Source of the DNA: Aurantimonas sp036549475
GTDB lineage: Bacteria > Pseudomonadota > Alphaproteobacteria > Rhizobiales > Rhizobiaceae
Direction: 5' to 3'
Length of the DNA: 64,000 nucleotides
NCBI RefSeq assembly: GCF_036549475.1
Contig: NZ_JAZHLI010000006.1
Span: 62,001-126,000 of the forward strand
Shown: one piece after another, positions 58,194-64,000 of the stretch
Numbering within the stretch: the first letter of the stretch is position 1
How the letters are laid out: every line of letters begins with the position of its first letter
The notes under the pieces: model-generated
Seen by the model: the letters and a program-made list of their open reading frames with translations, nothing else
Told to the model about the DNA's origin: nothing
Databases searched by the model: none
Translations under genes and position numbers: made by a program

Positions 58194-59756
58194 CTAGCGC
58201 TTCACTTCCCAGGTGGTGACGCGCTCGCCGGTGTCCGGGTCCTTGCCGTCCTTCAGCTGGATGCCCTGCGCCAGCAACTCGTCGCGGATCCGATCGGCCT
58301 CGGCGAAGTCTTTCGCACGCAGCAGGTCGAGGCGTTTGTCGATGGCCTCGAGCACGTCGCTTCGAGCTAAGCCGAGGGTTGCGAGTTCCGCGGATTCGAC
58401 GGCTTCATTCGCCTCCTCAAGCGCCCCGCGTATTCCCGAAGCCTGAGCCGCCCGTCTTTGACGAGCATTATCGAAATCAGAATGGTCGAAGAGGCCTAGA
58501 AGGACCAGGGTTGCGGCCACATCGTCGTCGGCGCGATTTAAACGCCGCAGTTCTGCCAATGCGTTAGGCGTATTCAGATCGTCTCGCAACAACGCGACAA
58601 CGCTTTCGATGGGAGTGCCCACTTCCGGCACCCACCGCTGCGTTATCCGCTTGAAGGATGTCAGGACGGACGCAGCCTCCTCCAGCCGCTTCACCGAAAA
58701 GTCGATCGGCTCGCGGTAATGGGTCATCAGCATGGCCAGCCGCAGCACCGCGCCGGGCCATTTGCGCCCGCCGAAGGTTTCAGTGTGCAGGAGGTCGTGG
58801 ATGGTGACGAAGTTGCCCTCGGACTTCGACATCTTGCGGCCCTCCACCTGGAGGTAGCCATTGTGCATCCAGACCTGCGCCATGGCCTCGGTACCGTGGG
58901 CGCAGCGCGACTGTGCGATCTCGTTCTCGTGATGCGGGAAGATCAGGTCCAGCCCGCCGCCATGGATGTCGAAGGTCCGGCCGAGATAGGCCTCGCTCAT
59001 CGCCGAGCATTCGATGTGCCAGCCGGGGCGGCCCTTGGGCATGCCTGTGCGGCCCGACGCTTCCCAGGCCGCGCGGCCCCAGGGCGCTTCCCAGCCGGGC
59101 TGGCCCGCCGAGGACAGCTTCCACAGGACGAAGTCGCCGGGATTGCGCTTGTGGCTGTCGACGGCGATGCGCGCGCCGGCCCGCTGCTCGTCCAGCCGGC
59201 GGTTGGAGAGCTTGCCGTAGTCGGGCATCGAGGTGACATCGAACAGCACCTCGCCGCCGGCCTCGTAGGCATGCCCCTTCTCGATCAGCGTGGCGATCAT
59301 CGTCACCATGTCGTGGCCGTCGCCGCGACCGGTGACGAAGTCGGTGGCGCGCGGCTCGTGGTCCGGCGGCAGGCAGCCCAGCGCCGCGACGTCGGCGTGG
59401 AACTGGTCGGTCGTCGTCCTGGTGACCGTGGCGATCGCCGCGTTCAGCGGCAGCTCCGGATAGTCCCGCGCCGCCCGCGCGTTGATCTTGTCCTCGACGT
59501 CGGTGATGTTGCGCACATAGGTGACGTGCTCGGCGCCATAGAGATGGCGCAGCAGCCGGTAGAGGACGTCGAAGACGATCACCGGCCGGGCGTTGCCGAT
59601 ATGGGCGTAATCGTAGACGGTCGGGCCGCAGACATACATGCGAACGCGCCGCTCGGCCTCGGCCTTCCCCGGATCCTGCCAGTCCAGCGGCCGGAAATCC
59701 TCCTTGGCGCGCTGCATGGTGTTCCAGAGCGTCAGCCCACGATAGCCGTCGTCCAT
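58194..59756 (-). CDS. cysS: Cysteine--tRNA ligase
   Basis: CysS charges tRNA-Cys. The 520-residue class I synthetase has the zinc cysteine and YVCGPTVYDYAHIGNARP (HIGH), YLQVEGRKMSKSEGNF (KMSKS), and GWHIECSAM and HHENEIAQS as zinc-site ligands. It starts at ATG 59756, right after an in-frame GTG, behind GGGGA. The C-terminal anticodon-binding part (nt 58381-58620) has lower G+C (about 58% by hand count) and codons such as TTA, CGA and GCT. Confidence 0.96.
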   Translation of the reverse strand: MDDGYRGLTLWNTMQRAKEDFRPLDWQDPGKAEAERRVRMYVCGPTVYDYAHIGNARPVIVFDVLYRLLRHLYGAEHVTYVRNITDVEDKINARAARDYPELPLNAAIATVTRTTTDQFHADVAALGCLPPDHEPRATDFVTGRGDGHDMVTMIATLIEKGHAYEAGGEVLFDVTSMPDYGKLSNRRLDEQRAGARIAVDSHKRNPGDFVLWKLSSAGQPGWEAPWGRAAWEASGRTGMPKGRPGWHIECSAMSEAYLGRTFDIHGGGLDLIFPHHENEIAQSRCAHGTEAMAQVWMHNGYLQVEGRKMSKSEGNFVTIHDLLHTETFGGRKWPGAVLRLAMLMTHYREPIDFSVKRLEEAASVLTSFKRITQRWVPEVGTPIESVVALLRDDLNTPNALAELRRLNRADDDVAATLVLLGLFDHSDFDNARQRRAAQASGIRGALEEANEAVESAELATLGLARSDVLEAIDKRLDLLRAKDFAEADRIRDELLAQGIQLKDGKDPDTGERVTTWEVKR

Positions 59757-60094
59757 CACTCGTCCCCGGTCGTCTGCGTCGTTGCGAAAGGCACTCGCTA
59801 CCCCCTATCGGCCCGCCTGACAAATCGGCCCCGGCACGTGGCAGCGGCACCACACGATTCCTGACGTTAGGACATCTTCCTTGATTGCCGCAGGGCTGGG
59901 CAATTTTCGTTTGCCGACTACGCCAAAACCGAAACGTTCCGGTCGCCGGGGGTCCGTCCCATGTGACGCGATTGCCACGGTGCGAACCAATCGCCGGGGA
60001 CCCGACAGCGTTTGCATTTTGCTTTAGCGATGGCCGCTAAACTGTCGCAATCGGGGCCATTGATCGCAGTCCCATCCAGCCAACGAGACAGGCC
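59757..60094. other. Gene-free stretch upstream of cysS and the small ORF, with a perfect palindrome
   Basis: No gene is supported across this 338-bp gap. It holds a perfect inverted repeat TTTAGCG-N5-CGCTAAA at 60023-60041, enclosed by a second pair CGACAG (60003-60008) and CTGTCG (60042-60047). The surroundings are A/T-richer (tttgcattttgc at 60011-60022), as in a promoter. The palindrome ends 53 bp before the small ORF ATG. Reads toward the cysS side show no clear motif. Confidence 0.5.
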
Positions 60095-60286
60095 ATGAGC
60101 AGCAGCAGCAAGACCATCGAATTTCGCTCCAGGAGCGAGCGCGAGCGCGAGATCCTTCTCGAGCGCAACTATCGCGAGATCGGCAACCGCGCCATCGCGG
60201 CCGCCAGCCAGGCCTGCTGCAAGCAGAAGCGGATCGAGGTGCGCACCGACAATCGTGCGCCCCACGACCTGACGGCCGCTCACTGA
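60095..60286 (+). CDS. Small charged protein of unknown function
   Basis: A 63-residue protein, very rich in Arg and Glu at the start (KTIEFRSRSEREREILLERN), then RNYREIGNRAIAAASQACC and a polar end. The N-terminal half is probably one amphipathic helix. I do not recognise a named family, though I recall similar short reading frames in rhizobial genomes. Ribosome site is weak. The palindrome upstream and the clear gap in which it lies support it as a real gene, possibly regulated. It converges on argO. Confidence 0.5.
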   Translation: MSSSSKTIEFRSRSEREREILLERNYREIGNRAIAAASQACCKQKRIEVRTDNRAPHDLTAAH

Positions 60287-60302
60287 GCGATCGGCGCGGA
60301 CC

Positions 60303-60923
60303 TTACAGGTCCACGCTCATCAGCAAGGTGATGGACAGGAGCGCCATCACCGCCGCGATCAGACCATCCAGGACCCGCCACGCGGCGGGTCTGACAAACA
60401 CCGGCGCGAGCAGCCGCGCGCCGTAGCCCAGTGTCGCGAACCAGACCGCCGAGGCGAGCATCGCCCCACCGGCATAGGCCGTGCGTTCGGCCGCCTGCTC
60501 GTAGCGGGCCGACAGGCTGCCCAGAAGCACCACCGTGTCCAGATAGACATGCGGATTGAGGAAGGTCAGGCCGAGCACGACGCCGACCGCCGCGCGCCGG
60601 CTCATGCTGCGCCCGCCGCGCACCGCCATCGCATCGGGGTGCAGCGTCCGCCGCAGGGCAAGCGCCGCATACACGGCCAGGAAGGCCGCCCCGCCCAGCG
60701 TCACCAGCCGCACCAAGTCCGGCGCGCCGGTGATCAGCGTGCCGAGCCCCGCGACGCCGGCGGCGATCAGGGCCGCATCCGCCAGCGCGCACACCAGCAC
60801 CACCGCCAGCACGTGATTGCGCACCAGCCCGCGCTCTAGCACGAAGGCGTTCTGCGCCCCGATCGCCACGATCAGGCCGAGGCCCAGGGCAAAACCCCGC
60901 CCGCCGGCGGCGATCAGCTCCAT
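60303..60923 (-). CDS. LysE/ArgO-family amino acid exporter
   Basis: A 206-residue inner-membrane exporter with six hydrophobic segments. The first, GFALGLGLIVAIGAQNAFVLERGL, has the LysE-family AIGAQNAFVL motif. A second block, GLTFLNPHVYLDTVVLLG, matches ArgO/LysE exporters of arginine, lysine or related basic amino acids. Substrate is inferred from the family. It lies upstream of the small ORF in convergent orientation and 34 bp after the M42 peptidase gene on the same strand. Confidence 0.9.
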   Translation of the reverse strand: MELIAAGGRGFALGLGLIVAIGAQNAFVLERGLVRNHVLAVVLVCALADAALIAAGVAGLGTLITGAPDLVRLVTLGGAAFLAVYAALALRRTLHPDAMAVRGGRSMSRRAAVGVVLGLTFLNPHVYLDTVVLLGSLSARYEQAAERTAYAGGAMLASAVWFATLGYGARLLAPVFVRPAAWRVLDGLIAAVMALLSITLLMSVDL

Positions 60924-60957
60924 CGGATGCGCGTCTCCCGTTCCGGCCGCAATCGCC

Positions 60958-61995
60958 TCAATGGGCGGCGATGAAGGCCGTCAGGATCTCGCGCGCCGCG
61001 ACGAGGTCGCGCTTGTCGATCATCTCCGCGACGGTGTGGATGTAGCGGGTGCCGACGGCGATGCCGACCGCCCGGGCCCCGGCTGCGGACTGCTGCACCG
61101 CGGCGCCGTCCTGCCCGCCCCGGGCCAAGATGGTGCGCTGGAAGGCGATGTCCTTGGACCGGGCCAGCGCTTCGATCTCACGCACCAGATCGATGTCGGC
61201 GATGAAGGAGCCATCCTTCAGGTGCAGGCCGAAGCCCTTTCCCTGAACCGTGGTGCGGTCCTTTTCGGGCACGCCCGGCGTGTCGCAGGCCAGCGTCGTG
61301 TCGACGCCGATCCCGATGTCCGGCTGCACGCCGAAGGCCGCCGTCTTGGCGCCGCGCAGGCCGACCTCTTCCTGGGCCGTGAAGGCCACCGTCAGTTCGC
61401 AATCGTGGGTCTCGCCGGCCTTGACCAGCTTGCGCACCGCTTCCAGGCCGAGCCAGCAGGCGATGCGGTTGTCGAGCGCCTTGGAGACGATCTTCTCGCC
61501 CATCTCCTCGAAGGGCTCGTTCATCACCACGAAATCGCCGATCTGGACCATGTCCTTGGCGGCGGCGCCATGGCCGATGTCGACGAAGAACTCGTTCGGC
61601 TCCGGCATCTTCTTGCGCTCTACGGGCGACTGGATGTGGATCGGCTTCCCCTCGGCGTTCATCACGCCCTTGTGGTCGCCATTGTCGGTGCAGACCAGGA
61701 CGCGGCGCGAGAACAAATTGCGCGGGTCGAACCCGCCGACCGGATCGATGTGGATGAAGCCCTTGTCGGTGACGTGGCTGACCAGGAAGCCGATCTCGTC
61801 CATATGGCAGAGGAGCATCACCTTCTGCGGGTTCTCGCCCTTGCCCTTGCGGGTGCAGATCAGCGAGCCAAGCGTGTCGACGCGGATCTCGTCGAAGAGC
61901 CCCTCGGCTTCTTGGATGATGAGGTCGCGCACGCGGTGTTCGCGTCCCGGCACGCCGGGGGTTTCGCACAGGCGTTTCAGAAGATCGGTGTTCAC
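60958..61995 (-). CDS. M42-family metallo-aminopeptidase
   Basis: A 345-residue di-metal aminopeptidase of family M42 (glutamyl aminopeptidase/tetrahedral type). Metal and catalytic residues are visible: LCHMDEIGFLV (His, Asp), KALDNRIACW (Asp), TAQEEVGLRG (catalytic Glu pair), GVDTTLACD (Asp), and RYIHTVAE (His). It probably cleaves small peptides in the cytoplasm. The start is GTG at 61995, preceded by AGGA; no ATG fits. It is on the same strand as argO and 24 bp downstream of the SRAP gene. Confidence 0.92.
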   Translation of the reverse strand: MNTDLLKRLCETPGVPGREHRVRDLIIQEAEGLFDEIRVDTLGSLICTRKGKGENPQKVMLLCHMDEIGFLVSHVTDKGFIHIDPVGGFDPRNLFSRRVLVCTDNGDHKGVMNAEGKPIHIQSPVERKKMPEPNEFFVDIGHGAAAKDMVQIGDFVVMNEPFEEMGEKIVSKALDNRIACWLGLEAVRKLVKAGETHDCELTVAFTAQEEVGLRGAKTAAFGVQPDIGIGVDTTLACDTPGVPEKDRTTVQGKGFGLHLKDGSFIADIDLVREIEALARSKDIAFQRTILARGGQDGAAVQQSAAGARAVGIAVGTRYIHTVAEMIDKRDLVAAREILTAFIAAH

Positions 61996-62019
61996 GGGGC
62001 TATCGTCCTGTTTGATAGA

Positions 62020-62769
62020 TCAGAAGAGCGAGGGCTGGACCGGGCCGGCCGGATCGCCGGCATCCTCGGCGGGTTCGGGTTCCACCGGAAACTGGAGATC
62101 GGGGCCGGTATTGGCAACCTTGTTGACCTTGTCCGACACGCGCACCGGTTCGAAGAAATTATCGTTGGCACCGGTCAGGATGTCGGCAACCGAGGCCGGA
62201 TCGTTCGTCCGGCAGTCCAGCCACCGCTCATGGTCGCGCGGCGCGACGACCACCGGCATCCGGTCATGGATCGGCGCGAGGCTCCGGTTGGCCGCCGTCG
62301 TCACGATGGTCGCCGTGTCGATCTCGCTGCCGTCCGGTCCCAGATAGGTCTCCATCAGCCCGGCAAAGGCGAAGGGCCGGCCGTCGGCGGGACGCAGGAA
62401 ATACGGCTCGGACTTCGCCTTGCCCAGCCGCCGCCACTCGTAGAAGCCGGTCGCCGGCACCAGGCAACGCCGGTAGCGCATGGCGCCGCGAAACGCGTTC
62501 TTCTCGGCCACAGTCTCGGCGCGGGCATTGATCAGCAGCGGAAACCGCTTCACGTCCTTGACCCAGGAGGGGATCAGGCCCCATCGCACGATCAGGGCCG
62601 CGCGGTTCGGCAGATTGGCGCCCGGCCGTTCCGGCTGGCCGCCGATGACGATCGGGATCGGCTGGGTCGGTGCAATGTTGTAGCGTGGCGGAAACGGGTC
62701 GAGCTCCGCCAGTGCCAGCAGCGCGGCGATCTCGTCCGGGGGCGCCGTCAGGGTGAAACGTCCGCACAT
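62020..62769 (-). CDS. SRAP domain (SOS response-associated peptidase)
   Basis: A 249-residue SRAP/YedK-type protein that crosslinks to abasic sites in single-stranded DNA. The catalytic Cys2 is exposed after methionine removal (MCGRFTL), and the RYNIAPTQPIPIV, WGLIPSWVKD, INARAETVAEK and HDRMPVV motifs supply Asn, Glu and His residues of the active site. The last 25 residues are acidic and rich in Pro. The ribosome site is weak (AAGAA). It lies between the M42 peptidase and the NUDIX gene, divergent from the latter. Confidence 0.92.
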   Translation of the reverse strand: MCGRFTLTAPPDEIAALLALAELDPFPPRYNIAPTQPIPIVIGGQPERPGANLPNRAALIVRWGLIPSWVKDVKRFPLLINARAETVAEKNAFRGAMRYRRCLVPATGFYEWRRLGKAKSEPYFLRPADGRPFAFAGLMETYLGPDGSEIDTATIVTTAANRSLAPIHDRMPVVVAPRDHERWLDCRTNDPASVADILTGANDNFFEPVRVSDKVNKVANTGPDLQFPVEPEPAEDAGDPAGPVQPSLF

Positions 62770-62851
62770 GGCCGTTCTTGAGCCGCAGAGCCGGCGTTCT
62801 GTCAAGCAAACTCGGCCGGTGGGCGACCTCCGGCCAGGGAGAAACAGCCGC

Positions 62852-63280
62852 ATGAGCGATGACGCCCCCGGCCCGCTCTTCGCCGTATCCTGCACGATGG
62901 TTCGCGGCGACCGGCTGCTGCTGGTCGAACGCGGCCGCGCGCCCTTTGCCGGCCTGCTCAGCCTGCCGGGCGGCAAGGTGCGCTTCGGCGAGCCGGTCGC
63001 CGATGCGGCGCGGCGCGAACTGGCCGAGGAGACAGGTGCGTCGGCGGGCGACCTCGCCTTCGTCACCCTGCACGAGGCGATCGACGCGCAGTTCCATGCG
63101 GTGATCGCCGTCTTCGGCGGTCGGCTCGGCGCCGATGCCACGCTGGCGGCGGCGGACGACGCGGCGGCGCTCCACTGGCTGACGATGCAGGAGCTCCGGG
63201 CCGCCGACGCCGCGGGCCGCACGACGCCCGGTCTTTACGCTGTCGCGACGAAGGTCCTCACCACGCTGGCGGAAAGCTGA
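62852..63280 (+). CDS. NUDIX hydrolase
   Basis: A 142-residue NUDIX hydrolase with the full box (GKVRFGEPVADAARRELAEE) at about residues 41-62, whose acidic residues bind Mg2+. Nudix enzymes hydrolyse nucleoside diphosphates linked to another group. The opening FAVSCTMVRGDRLLLVERGR and the PFAGLLSLPGG resemble ADP-ribose/8-oxo-dGTP types. The start MSDDAPGPLFAV has AGGGAG upstream. It is divergent from the SRAP gene and is followed 122 bp on by the TIGR02301 gene. Confidence 0.9.
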   Translation: MSDDAPGPLFAVSCTMVRGDRLLLVERGRAPFAGLLSLPGGKVRFGEPVADAARRELAEETGASAGDLAFVTLHEAIDAQFHAVIAVFGGRLGADATLAAADDAAALHWLTMQELRAADAAGRTTPGLYAVATKVLTTLAES

Positions 63281-63402
63281 CAGACCGGATGGACGCCGTT
63301 CGGCGCGATTTCTGTTGCGCGAATGGCGCAGATGCGGGAGATAAGCGGTTCTGCGCCGGACCGATCGTTGCAATTGTCTTAACGAAGGACGAAACATCGG
63401 CC

Positions 63403-63843
63403 ATGCGTCGAATGAAGACAGCGGCGATGGCCGTCATGGTGGTGTGCCTCGCCGGCTTTGTGGCGGTCGATCACCGGGGCTTTGCCCAGGAGAGCGCGCC
63501 GGAGGAGGCCGCGCCCGAAGCCCCGCTTGCCGTGCGCAGCGAAGCGCCGTTCATGAAGCCGCTGGGCCGCCTCGCGTCGATCCTGGGCTCCGTGCACTTC
63601 CTGCGAACCCTGTGCGGCGACGAGGACGGCGCCGTCTGGCGCGTCAAGATGGAAGAATTGCTGGCGGCGCAGGCGCCCGGAGAGGCCGACCGCCGCTATC
63701 TGGTCGGCAGCTTCAACAGTGGCTACCGGGCGTTCGAATCGACCTACAGGGAATGCACCCCCGCCGCGCGGGTCGCGGTGAACCGCTATCAGGGCGAAGG
63801 GGTGACTCTGGCGCGGGAAATCAGCGCCAGATACGGAAATTAA
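63403..63843 (+). CDS. TIGR02301-family exported protein
   Basis: A 146-residue alphaproteobacterial protein. The N terminus is a signal peptide or anchor (MKTAAMAVMVVCLAGFVAVD). After a Glu/Ala/Pro linker comes the family core: PFMKPLGRLASILGSVHFLR, CGDEDGAVWRVKMEELL, and YLVGSFNSGYRAFESTYREC with two cysteines. I use ATG 63403 because AAGGA lies 14 nt away; ATG 63412 is also possible. Function is unknown. A CtrA-type box overlaps its stop codon and belongs to the next gene. Confidence 0.82.
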   Translation: MRRMKTAAMAVMVVCLAGFVAVDHRGFAQESAPEEAAPEAPLAVRSEAPFMKPLGRLASILGSVHFLRTLCGDEDGAVWRVKMEELLAAQAPGEADRRYLVGSFNSGYRAFESTYRECTPAARVAVNRYQGEGVTLAREISARYGN

Positions 63844-63855
63844 CCGATGATTAAC
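63840..63855 (+). promoter_or_regulatory. CtrA-type box upstream of the last gene
   Basis: TTAA (63840-63843), seven bases, then TTAAC (63851-63855) is an exact match to the TTAA-N7-TTAAC CtrA consensus. A second, one-mismatch copy TTAA-N7-TGAA is at 63904-63918. They lie 93 and 30 bp before the ATG at 63948. The first overlaps the TIGR02301 stop codon. Confidence 0.6.
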
Positions 63856-63947
63856 GGTTCGGAAAAACCGCGGCCCAGTCCGCGCCCGGATCGTGCTAGG
63901 ACCTTAACGGGACGTGAAGCTGAATGGCTGGAATTGAGGGAATCGGA

Positions 63948-64000
63948 ATGATCGATTTGCAGAGCGCCGAACTGGACGAGATGATCCAGGCCGAAAAGAA
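63948..64000 (+). CDS. Start of an unidentified gene, cut by the window edge
   Basis: Only 17 complete codons are visible: MIDLQSAELDEMIQAEK. GAGGGAA sits 8 nt upstream of the ATG, a good ribosome site. The sequence is acidic and probably helical, with too little present to name a family. Two CtrA-type boxes lie upstream. Confidence 0.55.
   Translation, partial: MIDLQSAELDEMIQAEK

Overview
The window is a GC-rich (roughly two-thirds G+C by eye) chromosomal stretch that looks like an alphaproteobacterium of the order Hyphomicrobiales (Rhizobiales). The grounds are the CckA hybrid kinase divergent from a FliO-like gene and next to a one-cysteine DksA, the YcjX/DUF697 pair, the glpSTPQ-DUF2160-glpV glycerol importer, the bioMNY biotin transporter, a DUF6867 gene in the liv operon, a TIGR02301 gene and a CtrA-type TTAA-N7-TTAAC box. 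About 63 protein genes, one broken gene and one incomplete gene are supported. I saw no rRNA, tRNA, CRISPR array, insertion sequence or prophage.

Layout. 1-5.2 kb: rpsD, a Pmp3-like membrane peptide, a DUF2799 lipoprotein, murI-trmJ and a carboxylesterase. 5.3-12.7 kb: icd, alaS, recA and the pseudouridine-degrading pair psuK-psuG. 12.8-21.3 kb: the cell-cycle kinase cckA, a FliO-like gene, dksA, a SixA-type phosphatase and ycjX-ycjF. 21.4-24.5 kb: a folded intergenic element, an unknown exported protein, folP-folK and a PAP2 phosphatase. 24.7-30.5 kb: a complete branched-chain amino-acid importer (livHMGF, DUF6867, then the binding protein), closed by a strong terminator. 30.7-33.4 kb: crotonase, short-chain dehydrogenase and a D-amino-acid aminotransferase. 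33.5-44.4 kb: a glycerol/glycerol-3-phosphate regulon (glpR, glpD, glpSTPQ, DUF2160, glpV, glpK), interrupted by a HigBA/RelE-type toxin-antitoxin pair and followed by a VapBC pair whose toxin is frameshifted. 45.2-49.7 kb: bioY-bioM-bioN, then an ABC importer of unknown substrate. 49.7-58 kb: a cytochrome b561-YceI fusion, a lone YceI, a LOG-family enzyme, a GNAT-nitrilase fusion, rarD and two prolyl aminopeptidases flanking a GFA-domain gene. 58.2-64 kb: cysS, a small ORF with a palindrome upstream, a LysE/ArgO exporter, an M42 peptidase, an SRAP protein, a NUDIX hydrolase, a TIGR02301 protein and the start of a gene behind CtrA-type boxes.

How it fits together. The glp block is a closed circuit. 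GlpR probably binds phased TTTCG direct repeats in front of glpR and glpD; the ABC importer brings in glycerol; GlpK phosphorylates it and GlpD oxidises the product. The most notable points are: glpD has no ATG, GTG or TTG start that keeps its FAD-binding motif, only CTG; a toxin-antitoxin cassette sits inside the glp operon on the opposite strand; VapC is broken while VapB is intact; an uncharacterised gene at the right edge carries CtrA boxes in the same window as cckA; and an orphan ABC importer has a non-canonical signature motif.
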